A stretch of 64,000 nt of DNA from Acidisoma cellulosilyticum (GCF_020621385.1 NZ_JAESVA010000015.1:45693-109692); one strand, 5' to 3'; shown: positions 1 through 8,942, counted from the stretch's first letter. The notes: generated by a model from the sequence alone, not told the origin. Numbers and translations are program-made.

Positions 1-201
1 GAAGGTGACGCCTGCCTGCTGATCGTCGAGGCGGAAGGGGAGCCTTTGGCCCTTGCGGTCGATGCCTTCGGCAGGCAGATCGAGGCAATGATCCGTCCGT
101 CCGGCCGCCTGCTTGCGGGATTGCCGGCAATCACCGGGACGGCTGTTCTGGGGGATGGGCAGGTTTTGCTGGTGCTCGATCCCGCGAGACTCGTCGCATG
201 A
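1..201 (+). CDS. cheA: CheA histidine kinase, C-terminal end only
   Basis: Frame 1 is open from the first base to a TGA at 199-201, giving the last 66 residues of a protein that starts before the window. The end reads PAITGTAVLGDGQV followed by LLVLDPARLV, the usual end of the CheW-like regulatory domain of CheA, where the kinase docks to CheW and chemoreceptors. The kinase core is outside the window. The stop overlaps the start of the next gene (ATGA at 198-201), so the two are translationally coupled. A CheW protein is the alternative, but the GDG-x4-LVLD ending and the following cheY/cheC genes favour CheA. Confidence 0.75.
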   Translation, partial: EGDACLLIVEAEGEPLALAVDAFGRQIEAMIRPSGRLLAGLPAITGTAVLGDGQVLLVLDPARLVA

Positions 202-485
202 GCGTGATTGTCGAGGTAAACCGCATTCGTTTGACTGGCCGATGCGGTGTGGAGGACGCGGAAGCTCTACTGACCGCACTTCAGGCCAACCCGGCTTACG
301 CGATCGACCTTGCCGATTGCAGGACGCTGCACACTTCTATTGTCCAGGTTCTTCTGGTCAGCCGGAGCAAGATCATCGCCGAGCCGGTCGAATTGGCCCT
401 TCGCCGCTGGCTCTTGCCTCTGCTCGCGTCCGGGGGGCAAGCTTTCGAGCTTTTGCCCGATGGGATAGGATTTTCTGTACCTTAG
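198..485 (+). CDS. Small STAS-like protein of the chemotaxis operon
   Basis: A 95-residue protein starting in a 4-bp overlap with cheA. It has no cofactor or catalytic motif. The alternating strand/helix pattern, with a central AIDLADCRTLHTSIVQVLL stretch, resembles the beta-strand plus serine/threonine switch loop of STAS (anti-sigma-antagonist-like) domains, here with T-S at the usual phospho-acceptor position. Small proteins of this kind occur in alphaproteobacterial chemotaxis operons between cheA and cheY. Its position suggests an adaptor or regulatory role in the signalling complex. The STAS assignment is by pattern only; a plain hypothetical protein is the fallback. Confidence 0.65.
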   Translation: MSVIVEVNRIRLTGRCGVEDAEALLTALQANPAYAIDLADCRTLHTSIVQVLLVSRSKIIAEPVELALRRWLLPLLASGGQAFELLPDGIGFSVP

Positions 486-518
486 CTTTGGCCGACCGCG
501 CCGCCCTTGGAGTTGCCT

Positions 519-902
519 ATGTCCGTAAAGGTTCTGATCGTTGATGACAGCAAGCTCGCGCGTATCGTCGCTGGAAAGGTGCTGGCAGAGTTGCAGCCGG
601 AATGGGCGCGTGTGGAGGCGGGAAGCGCTGCCCAGGCTTTGACCATCATGGCGGAGACGCAGGTGGATGTCGCCTTGATCGACTTCAATATGACGGAGAA
701 AGACGGGCTGACCCTTGCGGCCGAACTGCGACAGGATCGGCCTGACATGCCGATCGCCATTATTACCGCCAATATTCAGGATGAGATCGTCGCGCGTGCC
801 CGCGCCATTAACGCGGCTTTCGTTCCCAAGCCCGTGACCGTCGACGGGCTTGAGGGTTTTCTGTCCGGCGCCTCGCTGAGGCTGAAATCGACCAAGGCAT
901 GA
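519..902 (+). CDS. cheY: CheY-like single-domain response regulator
   Basis: A single receiver domain of 127 residues. The acidic pair is D9-D10 (VLIVDDSK), the phospho-acceptor is D55 (ALIDFNM), a conserved threonine lies in IITAN, and the lysine is in FVPKP. No output domain follows, as expected for a CheY that acts by binding the flagellar motor or a partner protein. A TTG at 507 is in frame, but the ATG at 519 is preceded by GGAG at 509-512 and fits the receiver fold better. Its stop overlaps the cheC start at 899. Phosphate would come from CheA upstream and be removed by CheC downstream. Confidence 0.9.
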   Translation: MSVKVLIVDDSKLARIVAGKVLAELQPEWARVEAGSAAQALTIMAETQVDVALIDFNMTEKDGLTLAAELRQDRPDMPIAIITANIQDEIVARARAINAAFVPKPVTVDGLEGFLSGASLRLKSTKA

Positions 903-1537
903 CAAGCGAGACGGTGACGCTTACGGAGCTTGAGCGCGATGCGCTGACCGAGATCGTCAATATCGGCGTCAGCCGTGCGGCGTCCAGTTTGCGCAAAATG
1001 GTTGGCGCCCATGTATTGCTCTCGGTACCCTCGATAGAGGTCGTCTCCCAGCGTCGTGCGGCAAGGTTGATCGGCGAGCGTGAGATTGCGCAACTCGTGG
1101 CGGTGCGACAGGATTTCAGCGGACCGTTCTCCGGGCGGGCTCTCCTGATCTTCCCTGAGGCGAACAGCCTGGCACTGGTGCGCGCGGTGGCGGGCGATGA
1201 GCTGAGTGCCGAAGAACTGGTCGAAATGGAGCATGAGGCGCTGGCCGAGACCGGCAATGTTATCCTCAATGGCTGCCTGGGCACGATGGCGAATATGCTC
1301 CAACGCTCGCTAAGCTTGACGATACCTGAAATCATCAAGGGAGACGGAGCTGTACTGTTCGATGCCTGGGGGCAGAATGGTACGGATGGTTTGGTGCTGT
1401 TCCTGTATATCGACTTCAGCGTCCGTCAGCGTGACATCCGTGGCTACATTGCCATGATCATGAACCTGCCAGCGATAACCGCGCTCAGCGAGTTGCTGGG
1501 GGAGTTCATCACCCGCGTGGTGGGCGACGATGCCTGA
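899..1537 (+). CDS. cheC: CheC-family CheY-P phosphatase
   Basis: A 212-residue protein with the two pseudo-symmetric active-site signatures of CheC: E18-x2-N21 near the N-terminus (LTEIVNIGV) and E117-x2-N120 in the second half (ALAETGNVILNG). In the family these E/N pairs hydrolyse phospho-aspartate on CheY. Both pairs are intact, so both sites could be active. The start overlaps the cheY stop (ATGA at 899-902) and the stop overlaps the following kinase gene, placing it inside one transcription unit. CheX is a related alternative, but two motifs in about 210 residues is the CheC arrangement. Confidence 0.85.
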   Translation: MTSETVTLTELERDALTEIVNIGVSRAASSLRKMVGAHVLLSVPSIEVVSQRRAARLIGEREIAQLVAVRQDFSGPFSGRALLIFPEANSLALVRAVAGDELSAEELVEMEHEALAETGNVILNGCLGTMANMLQRSLSLTIPEIIKGDGAVLFDAWGQNGTDGLVLFLYIDFSVRQRDIRGYIAMIMNLPAITALSELLGEFITRVVGDDA

Positions 1538-3497
1538 GGATGACGACCGGCTGCATGGTGACCGAGATCGCTTCGCTGTCGGCGAATCAGGCGCGAGCGG
1601 CTTATGGGATTGGGATATTATTGCTGGCCTGTTGCGCACCGATGAGGGTTTTGCGGATCTATACGGTATCGACCGGGCCGCGGCCCGGGCCGGTGTGGAT
1701 CCTAAATTGTTTTTTTCGCGCATTCACGCGGATGACAGAGCGCGGCTGAAAATCGCAGTTGCCGGTATTTTGTCGGGCGCTGAAATTTTCTCAAAGGAAT
1801 TCCGAATTGTTCGGCCCGACGGCACTGTGCGTTGGATGCTCGGGCGCGGGCAAGGCCACCAGAATGCCGATGACGAGCCCATCCGATTTACCGGCAAGCT
1901 GGTCGACGTTACGGAGCGCCGCCGCGCACAGGAGCGTTTGCGGATTGCACAAACGGCGGGTGGCGTCGGTACGTTTGAGCATATCGATGGCTTTGCAACC
2001 GTCGCTGTCTCCGCACAATTCTGTCGCGTGCTCGGCTTGCATCCGACGGATGTTCTTCCCGTCACAACGATCAATGCGGCCGTCTGCTCTGGCGAAGGCG
2101 CGCTTATTCCCGCGGGCTATTCCGCCGATCGGGTGCCGCCCGCCGATTTTCGTATTCGCCGCGGTAGCGATGGGGCAGAGCGTTGGATCGCACGGCGCGG
2201 CGAGGCGGCGGTGGATGATGAAGGCATTGGCCACCGTTTCATCGGCGTCATTTACGATGTGACGGAGGCCAAGGAAGCTCAGGCCCAGCTCCGCGAATGG
2301 AATGAGACGCTGGAGAGCCGCGTCGAGGAAGCGATCCGCGAGCGCTCCCGGGCGGAAGACGCGCTGCGGCAAGCCCAGAAGATGGAAGCTGTCGGCCAGC
2401 TCACCGGCGGTATCGCCCATGACTTCAACAATCTTCTGACGGTCATCATCGGCAATGTCGAGACGGTCGGGCGTCGGCTGGATTCGCATGACGATCCGCG
2501 CGTAAGGCGAGCGCTTGACAACGCGGCCAAGGGGGCCGCCCGTGCGGCGGCGCTTACGCAACGTCTGCTGGCTTTTTCACGCCGCCAGCCGTTGGACCCC
2601 AAGCCGGTCGAGGTTGGGCGCTTGCTCATGGGCATGTCTGATCTTCTGACGCGCGCCATCAACGAAAGCATTGCCGTGCATGTGCCGGCGAGCGGGGATC
2701 TTCCCCATATCGAAGTCGATCCGCATCAGCTTGAAAATGCGATCCTCAACCTTGCGGTTAATGCACGCGATGCGATGACGGAAGGCGGCAGCCTGACCAT
2801 CCAGGCTTCGAGTGACAGCAGCAAGCGCGAGATTGTCATTACGGTGACGGATACCGGTTGCGGCATGTCCGCCGAGACCATGGAGAAAGTGTTCGATCCG
2901 TTTTTTACGACGAAGGAAGTCGGCAAAGGAACGGGGCTAGGGCTTTCAATGGTCCATGGCTTCGTCATGCAATCCGGCGGTCGCATCGCGATAGACTCCG
3001 AACTAGGAAAAGGCACGACGATCACGATGGCTTTTCCGTCCTTGTCCATCACGCCTGATGTGCAGGATAAGGACGTTGCCGGCTTCGTCGATCATAATGG
3101 CAGTGGCGAGACCATTATGGTGGTAGAGGATGACGAGGACGTCCGTGCCTATAGCGTCGGGCTGTTGCGCGAATTGGGCTATCGCGTGATCGAAGCGACC
3201 GATGGTGAAGCAGCCCTGCGCCTGCTCGAACGCGCCGACCAGCATATCGATCTTCTTCTGACAGACGTCGTGATGCCGGCCATGTCGGGCCGGGAACTTG
3301 CTGACCGGGCGCGGCTGCTGCAAGGCGAATTGCGGATATTGTTCATCTCCGGCTATCCACGCGAAGAAATTGCCAAAAATGGGCGGATTGAGGCTGGCAT
3401 TGATCTTTTGGGAAAGCCTTTCGGCTTCGTCGCCCTGTCCGAAAAGGTAAGACAGGTTCTGGACCGCCCTTTGTCTAGCGACAGGACGGACCGGTAA
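1530..3497 (+). CDS. PAS-PAS hybrid sensor histidine kinase
   Basis: A 655-residue cytoplasmic hybrid kinase; no signal peptide or membrane segment is seen. Order: a PAS/PAC unit (about 20-130, ending [14 protein letters not shown]), a second PAS-like unit (about 135-248, ending [13 protein letters not shown]), a coiled coil (about 250-285), the dimerisation/phosphotransfer helix with H297 (GGIAHDFNN), an ATPase domain with N box [11 protein letters not shown]1 DTGCGM, F box FDPFFTTK and G2 [11 protein letters not shown], and a C-terminal receiver with phospho-acceptor D579 (LLTDVVMP) and lysine K629 (GKPF). It overlaps cheC by 8 bp, so it is co-transcribed with the chemotaxis genes. A soluble ligand or redox state is the likely input; the signal is not readable from sequence. 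Confidence 0.9.
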   Translation: MPEDDDRLHGDRDRFAVGESGASGLWDWDIIAGLLRTDEGFADLYGIDRAAARAGVDPKLFFSRIHADDRARLKIAVAGILSGAEIFSKEFRIVRPDGTVRWMLGRGQGHQNADDEPIRFTGKLVDVTERRRAQERLRIAQTAGGVGTFEHIDGFATVAVSAQFCRVLGLHPTDVLPVTTINAAVCSGEGALIPAGYSADRVPPADFRIRRGSDGAERWIARRGEAAVDDEGIGHRFIGVIYDVTEAKEAQAQLREWNETLESRVEEAIRERSRAEDALRQAQKMEAVGQLTGGIAHDFNNLLTVIIGNVETVGRRLDSHDDPRVRRALDNAAKGAARAAALTQRLLAFSRRQPLDPKPVEVGRLLMGMSDLLTRAINESIAVHVPASGDLPHIEVDPHQLENAILNLAVNARDAMTEGGSLTIQASSDSSKREIVITVTDTGCGMSAETMEKVFDPFFTTKEVGKGTGLGLSMVHGFVMQSGGRIAIDSELGKGTTITMAFPSLSITPDVQDKDVAGFVDHNGSGETIMVVEDDEDVRAYSVGLLRELGYRVIEATDGEAALRLLERADQHIDLLLTDVVMPAMSGRELADRARLLQGELRILFISGYPREEIAKNGRIEAGIDLLGKPFGFVALSEKVRQVLDRPLSSDRTDR

Positions 3498-3514
3498 CTC
3501 AGACCTCTGGTGGT

Positions 3515-3534
3515 CCCTGTCTGGCAAGACAGGG
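3515..3534 (+). terminator. Hairpin after the chemotaxis/kinase operon
   Basis: CCCTGTCT (3515-3522), loop GGCA, AGACAGGG (3527-3534): a perfect 8-bp stem starting 17 bases after the kinase stop. No clear U-tract follows, so it is a candidate terminator or 3'-end stabiliser only. A second small palindrome, CTGGCGCCAG, lies at 3538-3547. Confidence 0.45.
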
Positions 3535-3634
3535 AAGCTGGCGCCAGGAACGCTTAAGAAACCCTGGGCTGCTCTTGTGAACAAAACAGGAAACATGGTT
3601 GAGTGACGCTGTTTCGATCACTCGGTAGCCACAG

Positions 3635-5704
3635 ATGTCTTCTGCCTCCTTTGCTGCACTGAATGCCGAGCAGCGGCAAGCTGTCGAATACGGCATTGGT
3701 GCCGGCGATCAGCATGCGGCTCCGCCGTTGCTGGTCATCGCCGGCGCCGGATCGGGCAAGACCAACACTTTGGCGCATCGTGTAGCCAATATGCTGGCCC
3801 ATGGTGTCGATCCCCGCCGCATCCTGCTGATGACCTTCTCGCGAAGGGCGGCGTCCGAGATGATCCGTCGGGTCGAGGGCATCTGCGCGAAGATGCTGGG
3901 GGCTAAAGCCAGCGTCTTGACGGATGCGCTAACCTGGGCCGGGACCTTTCATGCGATTGGCGCCAAGCTGCTCAGCGACTATGCCGAGCAGATCGGGCTG
4001 CAGCCCAATTTCACCATCCATGATCGCGAGGATTCAGCGGATCTGATGAACCTGCTGCGGCACCAGCTTGGGTTCTCCCGGACTGAAAGCCGTTTCCCGA
4101 CGAAAGGCACCTGCCTCGCCATCTATTCTCGGGTAGTCAATGCCGAGATGCCGCTTGCGGCGGTGCTGAAGGACCACTTTCCCTGGTGCGCGGATTGGGA
4201 GGTGCAGTTGCGGACGCTGTTCGCCACCTATGTCGAAGCCAAGCAGGCTCAGGGTGTCCTCGATTACGACGATTTGCTGCTGTACTGGGCGCAGATGGCC
4301 AGCCACCCGGTGTTGGCTGCCGAAATGGGTGCGCTTTTCGATCATGTGCTGGTTGACGAATATCAGGACACAAACCGGTTGCAATCGAGCATCCTGCTGG
4401 CTTTGAAGCCGACTGGGGCCGGCCTGACGGTGGTGGGGGACGATGCACAGTCGATCTACGGCTTCCGGGCCGCGACGGTGCGCAATATTCTCGACTTTCC
4501 TGATCAATTCGAACCGCCGGCGGCGATTATCATGCTCGACCGCAACTACCGCTCCACCCAACCGATCCTGACGGCCGCGAATGCCGTCATAGGCTTGGCT
4601 GCTGAGCGCTTCACTAAGACCTTGTGGACTGACCGGCAGTCGGCGGACCTGCCGGCTTTGGTCAGCGTGCGGGACGAGACGGAGCAGGCGCGTTATGTGG
4701 TCGAGCGAATATTGGATAACCGGGAAAGCGGCACGGATCTGAAGCAGCAGGCGGTGCTGTTCCGAACGTCTAGTCATAGCGGTCCTCTGGAGATCGAGCT
4801 GACCCGCTGTAATATCCCCTTCGTCAAATTCGGCGGCCTCAAATTTCTCGACACGGCGCATGTCAAGGACCTGCTGGCGCTGCTTCGCTTCGTGGAAAAC
4901 CCGCGTGACCGGGTCGCGGGCTTCCGCATCCTTCAGCTGTTGCCCGGCGTGGGGCCGACATCCGCGCAACGCGTGCTGGATGCCATGGCCGATCAGGTCG
5001 ATCCGATGAGCGCGCTGCCGCAGATCGCGCCGCCGCCGCGGGCCGGGGAGGGATGGACGGCCCTTGTGACGACGCTGCAGCAGCTTCGCTCCGGCAAGAC
5101 TGGCTGGCCGGCTGAAATTGGCTGCGCGCGGCTCTGGTACATGCCGCATCTTGAGCGTATCCATGATGATGCCGAGGCCCGGCAGATGGATCTGTTGCAG
5201 CTGGAGCAGATCGCGGCCGGCTATCCGTCGCGGTCGCGCTTCCTGACTGACCTCACGCTTGATCCGCCGGATGCCACCAGCGATCAAGCTGGCGTGCCGC
5301 TATTGGACGAAGACTATCTGATCCTGTCGACCATTCACTCCGCCAAGGGGCAGGAGTGGAAGTCGGTTTTTGTGCTCAACCTGGTCGATGGTTGCATACC
5401 CTCGGACCTGGGCGCCGGGACATTGGCCGAGGTTGAGGAGGAGCGGCGGCTGCTTTATGTCGCGATGACAAGGGCGAAGGATAGTTTGCACCTCATCACA
5501 CCACGTCGTTTCTTCACGCAAGGGCAGGCAGCGATGGGTGACCGCCACGTCTTTGCATCGCGCACGCGGTTCATCCCGAATGGCCTTCTGCCGATGTTCG
5601 AGAGCATCATGTGGCCCATCCTTGCGACCCAGCTAGCGCGGGAAGCAGCGGTCAGCCAGGTGCGGATTGATCTCGGCGCCCGGATGCGCAGCATGTGGGG
5701 GTAA
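3635..5704 (+). CDS. UvrD/Rep/PcrA-type superfamily 1 DNA helicase
   Basis: A 689-residue ATP-dependent 3'-5' helicase with all core motifs in order: motif I GAGSGKT, motif Ia MTFSRRAA, motif II DEYQD, motif III GDDAQSIYGFR, motif IV RNYRSTQ, motif V STIHSAKGQEW and motif VI RRLLYVAMTRAKD. The family unwinds DNA in repair or replication restart. It is shorter at the C-terminus than classical UvrD (about 720 residues and longer) and ends soon after motif VI without the extended C-terminal tail. It stands alone: a 137-bp gap separates it from the kinase operon and 283 bp from rpoH. Assignment to UvrD rather than Rep or PcrA cannot be settled by eye. Confidence 0.92.
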   Translation: MSSASFAALNAEQRQAVEYGIGAGDQHAAPPLLVIAGAGSGKTNTLAHRVANMLAHGVDPRRILLMTFSRRAASEMIRRVEGICAKMLGAKASVLTDALTWAGTFHAIGAKLLSDYAEQIGLQPNFTIHDREDSADLMNLLRHQLGFSRTESRFPTKGTCLAIYSRVVNAEMPLAAVLKDHFPWCADWEVQLRTLFATYVEAKQAQGVLDYDDLLLYWAQMASHPVLAAEMGALFDHVLVDEYQDTNRLQSSILLALKPTGAGLTVVGDDAQSIYGFRAATVRNILDFPDQFEPPAAIIMLDRNYRSTQPILTAANAVIGLAAERFTKTLWTDRQSADLPALVSVRDETEQARYVVERILDNRESGTDLKQQAVLFRTSSHSGPLEIELTRCNIPFVKFGGLKFLDTAHVKDLLALLRFVENPRDRVAGFRILQLLPGVGPTSAQRVLDAMADQVDPMSALPQIAPPPRAGEGWTALVTTLQQLRSGKTGWPAEIGCARLWYMPHLERIHDDAEARQMDLLQLEQIAAGYPSRSRFLTDLTLDPPDATSDQAGVPLLDEDYLILSTIHSAKGQEWKSVFVLNLVDGCIPSDLGAGTLAEVEEERRLLYVAMTRAKDSLHLITPRRFFTQGQAAMGDRHVFASRTRFIPNGLLPMFESIMWPILATQLAREAAVSQVRIDLGARMRSMWG

Positions 5705-5987
5705 CATCAGACCGCCAAGGTTGCCTCATAATTTCATCAATACAGTGCGTGAGCGAGCCATTAATCGATCTCGATGTGAGAGAAATTACGCGATAAGATA
5801 ATTTCCTGCGGTGCTGATTTATTCGGATAAGGCGATGTTCACCGAATGGTTACTGCATTGTTTAATGCGATCTCCGTCTCGTGAAGTGACGAATTACTGA
5901 CTCCGCTTCATAAACGGTCAACGAGTTTGACCAATTTTGAGTGGACCGGCGCAGTCTGGGCCATACTCTACATAACAGGAGTGTCCA

Positions 5988-6899
5988 ATGGCTCTCGCAA
6001 TGCTGAAATTTGCGCCAGAAGATAACCTCTCCCGCTATCTGCAGGACATACGGAAATACCCGATGCTGACGGCTGAGGACGAGCTGAAATTCTCGAAGGC
6101 TTGGCGTGATAATGCCGATCATGATGCCGCCCATAAGCTTGTCACCTCTCATCTTCGGCTGGTTGCAAAGATGGCCATGGGCTATCGCGGCTATGGCATG
6201 CCGATCGGTGAGCTGATCAGCGAAGGCAATGTCGGCATGATGCAGGCGGTGAAGCGTTTTGACCCGGACAAGGGCTTCCGTCTGTCCACCTATGCGATGT
6301 GGTGGATCCGTGCAGCGATTCAGGAACATATTCTTCATAACTGGTCGCTAGTAAAGATGGGTACCACCTCTGCCCAAAAGAAGCTGTTTTTCAACCTTCG
6401 CCGGCTGAAGGGTCAGATGCAAGCCATTGAGGACGGCGATCTGCGGGCCGAGCATGTGTCGGAAATCGCCCGCGTTCTGGATGTGCCGGAACAGGATGTC
6501 GTCAACATGAACCGCCGTCTGTCGGCGTCTGACAACAGCTTGAACGCACCGGTTCGCTCCGACAGCGAGGGCGAGTGGCAGGATTGGCTGGTCGATGACA
6601 GCGACAGCCAGGAAGAAATCCTCGGCGACCGGGAAGAGTTGACGGACCGCAAGACGCTCCTCGCCAATGCGATGAAAGTGCTGAACGACCGCGAGCGGCA
6701 CATCCTCATCGAACGCCGCCTGAAGGATGATGCGACGACGCTGGAAGACCTGTCGCAGCGCTATCGCATCTCTCGCGAGCGAGTCCGCCAGATCGAGGTG
6801 CGGGCTTTCGAAAAGCTGCAGACGTCAATGAAGACGCAGATCGCCGATCGTCGTCAGCAGATTAAGCAGCATCCTGGCGCCGGAAGCCTGGCAAACTAA
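5988..6899 (+). CDS. rpoH: RNA polymerase sigma-32 factor RpoH (heat shock)
   Basis: A 303-residue sigma-70-family factor. Region 1.2/2 (about 15-95) includes LISEGNVGMMQAVKRFDPDKGFRLSTYAMWWI, split by the usual core-binding and -10-melting segments; the RpoH box QKKLFFNLR, diagnostic of sigma-32, follows. Region 4 ends with an intact helix-turn-helix (LEDLSQRYRISRERVRQIE). The length matches alphaproteobacterial RpoH. AGGAG at 5977-5981 is a good ribosome-binding site for the ATG at 5988. The upstream 283 bp have no gene and should hold the promoter; TTGACC at 5927-5932 could be a -35 element, but no convincing -10 lies at standard spacing. It is monocistronic, with a strong terminator directly after. 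Confidence 0.95.
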   Translation: MALAMLKFAPEDNLSRYLQDIRKYPMLTAEDELKFSKAWRDNADHDAAHKLVTSHLRLVAKMAMGYRGYGMPIGELISEGNVGMMQAVKRFDPDKGFRLSTYAMWWIRAAIQEHILHNWSLVKMGTTSAQKKLFFNLRRLKGQMQAIEDGDLRAEHVSEIARVLDVPEQDVVNMNRRLSASDNSLNAPVRSDSEGEWQDWLVDDSDSQEEILGDREELTDRKTLLANAMKVLNDRERHILIERRLKDDATTLEDLSQRYRISRERVRQIEVRAFEKLQTSMKTQIADRRQQIKQHPGAGSLAN

Positions 6900-6921
6900 A
6901 CGGGCTAAAGCTTTCGTCAGT

Positions 6922-6955
6922 AAAAATCCCCGGTCCAATGGCCGGGGATTTTTTT
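6922..6955 (+). terminator. Rho-independent terminator of rpoH
   Basis: AAAAATCCCCGG (6922-6933), loop of 8, CCGGGGATTTTT (6942-6953), followed by T to 6955. A 12-bp perfect stem with a U-tract, 23 bases after the rpoH stop: a textbook intrinsic terminator. Confidence 0.9.
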
Positions 6956-7019
6956 GCTTATTCTTCTGTTGCTTGCGTTTTCTACTATCTAACCAAAATA
7001 ACCCAAAGGAGGATTAACA

Positions 7020-7172
7020 ATGACCCTACTCTTGATCGTTATCATTATTCTGCTTTTGGCCGGCGGCGGCTACGGCTATGGCCGAGGTGGCTGGCGCGGC
7101 CCTTACGCGGGCGGCGGTATCGGCCTCGTTATCATTATCATCATCGTTTTGCTGCTGCTCGGCTATATCTGA
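7020..7172 (+). CDS. 50-residue DUF3309-like membrane protein
   Basis: A short gene with an excellent ribosome-binding site, AAAGGAGG at 7005-7012, 7 bases before ATG 7020. The product is two hydrophobic segments (LLLIVIIILLLAGGG and GLVIIIIIVLLLLGYI) joined by a glycine/tyrosine/tryptophan-rich turn (YGYGRGGWRGPYAGGG). That pattern is the small alphaproteobacterial family DUF3309. Known members are uncharacterised; a membrane location is clear from hydrophobicity. It is preceded by the rpoH terminator and followed by a long hairpin, so it is probably its own transcript. Confidence 0.8.
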   Translation: MTLLLIVIIILLLAGGGYGYGRGGWRGPYAGGGIGLVIIIIIVLLLLGYI

Positions 7173-7219
7173 GCCCCGCAGAGCGGCCCTGCCGTTCGGG
7201 CCCAGATCCGTTCTCGAAA

Positions 7220-7255
7220 CACGATTAGCGCGTGGCATATCTCGCGCTAATCGTG
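7220..7255. terminator. Long perfect hairpin after the small membrane protein gene
   Basis: CACGATTAGCGCG (7220-7232), 10-nt loop, CGCGCTAATCGTG (7243-7255): a perfect 13-bp inverted repeat 47 bases past the small gene. There is no U-tract, so termination is likely but not certain; it could also be a repeat or a protein-binding site. Confidence 0.5.
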
Positions 7256-7348
7256 GAACATCCTTATCCGTCCGGGGAGTGCCGCCTTGCCGCTCTTTGG
7301 TGCCAGTTTGAAAGATGAGGTTGGAGAGGCTGAGAAGGAAATCGTGAC

Positions 7349-8116
7349 GTGGTTCATGTAACAGAACTCTATCGCTACCCGATCAAAGGGCTGTCGGCAC
7401 AACCCACAGACGTCCTGCCCCTGAGTGAAACTGGCGGGGTCGCTCATGACAGAAGTTACGGCCTCGCCTTGGGGACGACAATGTTTGACCCTCGGAAGCC
7501 TGAACCATTGGACAAGGGCCATTTCCTGATGCTGCGCGCCAATGAATCTTTGGCCCGGCTGCAAACCCATTTCAGCGAGCAAACCTCTATCCTGACCATC
7601 CAACAAAATGGTCGTGATGTCATGAAAACCAATCTTTCGTCTGATGAGGGGCGGGCAGCGGCCGAGACATTCTTTACCGACTTTGCTGGTCTCGCCGCAC
7701 GAGGGCGCATCCGTCTCGTCGACGCGCCTGGCCACAAGTTTACAGATGTGAGCGTCGTATCCCCGGTTATGATGCGGGCGATATCAGTGATAAATTTGGC
7801 GACCGTTCGGTCGCTGGAATCCGCAGTCGGCCATGAAATCCATCCGCTGCGTTTCCGTGCTAACGTCTACTTAGAGGGCTTAGAGGCTGGTTCCGAGTTG
7901 GACTGGGTGGGGCGGGAAATATCCATCGGTGGCGTTCGTTTTCGGGGAGCGTTGCGGACGCGACGGTGCGCCGCTATTGACGTGAACCCGATCACGGCAG
8001 AGCGCGACACCCATTTGCCCAGGGCGATCTTTCGTCACTTTGGGCATTCGGATCTCGGCATTTATTTGGAAATTTTAGGGGATGGATATCTGACCGTAGG
8101 TGACCCAGTGCATTAG
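7349..8116 (+). CDS. MOSC domain protein
   Basis: A 255-residue protein with the N-terminal MOSC beta-barrel signature (ELYRYPIKGL, then GVAHDRSYGL) and a C-terminal MOSC core (FRANVYLEGL, RGALRTRRCAAIDVNP), including the cysteine (CAAIDV) that carries sulfur or binds molybdopterin in the family. MOSC proteins act in molybdenum-cofactor sulfuration or in reduction of N-hydroxylated compounds (YcbX/mARC type). The start is GTG 7349, with GAAGGA upstream. Two Mo-hydroxylase systems lie within 15 kb, which makes a cofactor-related role attractive, but the gene is on the opposite strand and not linked to them. Confidence 0.85.
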   Translation: MVHVTELYRYPIKGLSAQPTDVLPLSETGGVAHDRSYGLALGTTMFDPRKPEPLDKGHFLMLRANESLARLQTHFSEQTSILTIQQNGRDVMKTNLSSDEGRAAAETFFTDFAGLAARGRIRLVDAPGHKFTDVSVVSPVMMRAISVINLATVRSLESAVGHEIHPLRFRANVYLEGLEAGSELDWVGREISIGGVRFRGALRTRRCAAIDVNPITAERDTHLPRAIFRHFGHSDLGIYLEILGDGYLTVGDPVH

Positions 8117-8188
8117 CTATAGACCGCCACCGAGAATACCTGTTGCGTGCGCGAGATTACCCGCACCGCTTAGCGTTAAGGAAAATCG

Positions 8189-8797
8189 ATGAAAAATCTT
8201 GTTCTGGCTTGTGTCGCCACGCTCAGTCTTATCGCAGTCGATGCCGGTAAGGTGCAAGCTCAAACGCTCTCACGAGTACGAGGGATAGTCACTGCGCTGA
8301 AAGGCGACGTCGCACAGATAACGACCCATCAGGGCAATATCATTGCCGTCAATCTGAGTGCCAATACAAAGTTTGCCGATGTGACTTACGCGAAGATATC
8401 GGATATCAAACCCGGCAGTTTCATCGGAACTGCGGCTGTACCGCAGCCGGACGGCTCATTGAAGGCTTTAGAAGTTCACGTTTTTGCCGCAGCCTTGCGC
8501 GGTTCCGGAGAAGGCACGCGAGCTTGGCAAGGTGATGGACGCAAGGGTTCCATGACCAACGGAACGGTGGGCGACCTAGTCGTGACGAATGGCAGAACCA
8601 TGACCGTCAGTTATCGTGGCGGCCAGAAGAAAATCGTGGTTCCGTCCGATGTCCCCATTGTCTTCATTGATGCGGGATCGCTGGCCGATTTGACCCCGGG
8701 AGAACATATCATCGTCTTCGGTGAGAATGGCACCGATGGCACGTTGGCCGCGGAACGCGTTCTCATCGGCCGCAACGGGCTTGTGCCACCTATGTGA
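8189..8797 (+). CDS. Exported DUF5666-like protein
   Basis: A 202-residue protein with a Sec signal peptide (MKNLVLACVATLSLIAVDAGKVQA, cleavage likely after VQA-Q). The mature part has two repeats of a small beta-barrel pattern: VRGIVTALKGDVAQITTHQG followed by KISDIKPGSFIGTAA, and NGTVGDLVVTNGRTMTVSY followed by SLADLTPGEHIIVFG. This resembles the OB-like DUF5666 family of exported bacterial proteins of unknown function. The end of the gene runs into a mosaic repeat. There is no catalytic motif, and periplasmic location is inferred from the signal. Confidence 0.75.
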   Translation: MKNLVLACVATLSLIAVDAGKVQAQTLSRVRGIVTALKGDVAQITTHQGNIIAVNLSANTKFADVTYAKISDIKPGSFIGTAAVPQPDGSLKALEVHVFAAALRGSGEGTRAWQGDGRKGSMTNGTVGDLVVTNGRTMTVSYRGGQKKIVVPSDVPIVFIDAGSLADLTPGEHIIVFGENGTDGTLAAERVLIGRNGLVPPM

Positions 8798-8811
8798 CAA
8801 GACGGGCCTCT

Positions 8812-8918
8812 TAGAGCGTTTCCTGTTCGCTTACGCTCACAGATACCGCTCTAGATTATTGTTTTTGCGAGCATCTTCACCCGGCCAGATGATTCCATCT
8901 GACCGGGATCTGCTCTAG
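8812..8918. repeat. RIME-like mosaic palindromic intergenic repeat
   Basis: Two nested palindromic modules between convergent genes. The outer ends are TAGAGC (8812-8817) and GCTCTA (8912-8917), with an internal copy CGCTCTA at 8847-8853 pairing with TAGAGCG at 8812-8818. The second module has a 12-bp imperfect stem, CCCGGCCAGATG (8880-8891) and CATCTGACCGGG (8896-8907), with a 4-nt loop. This architecture is that of Rhizobium-type intergenic mosaic elements and related repeats in alphaproteobacteria. It may also terminate both flanking transcripts. Confidence 0.6.
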
Positions 8919-8942
8919 GAGAAGCCCGTCTGACCCATTCTG

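Noticed and set aside
4034..5287. A 417-residue minus-strand open frame
   Set aside because: It lies inside the helicase gene on the other strand, with no ribosome-binding site and no recognisable domain.
5927..5967. A sigma-70 promoter for rpoH from TTGACC
   Set aside because: No acceptable -10 box lies at 16-18 bp spacing, so the promoter is not called.
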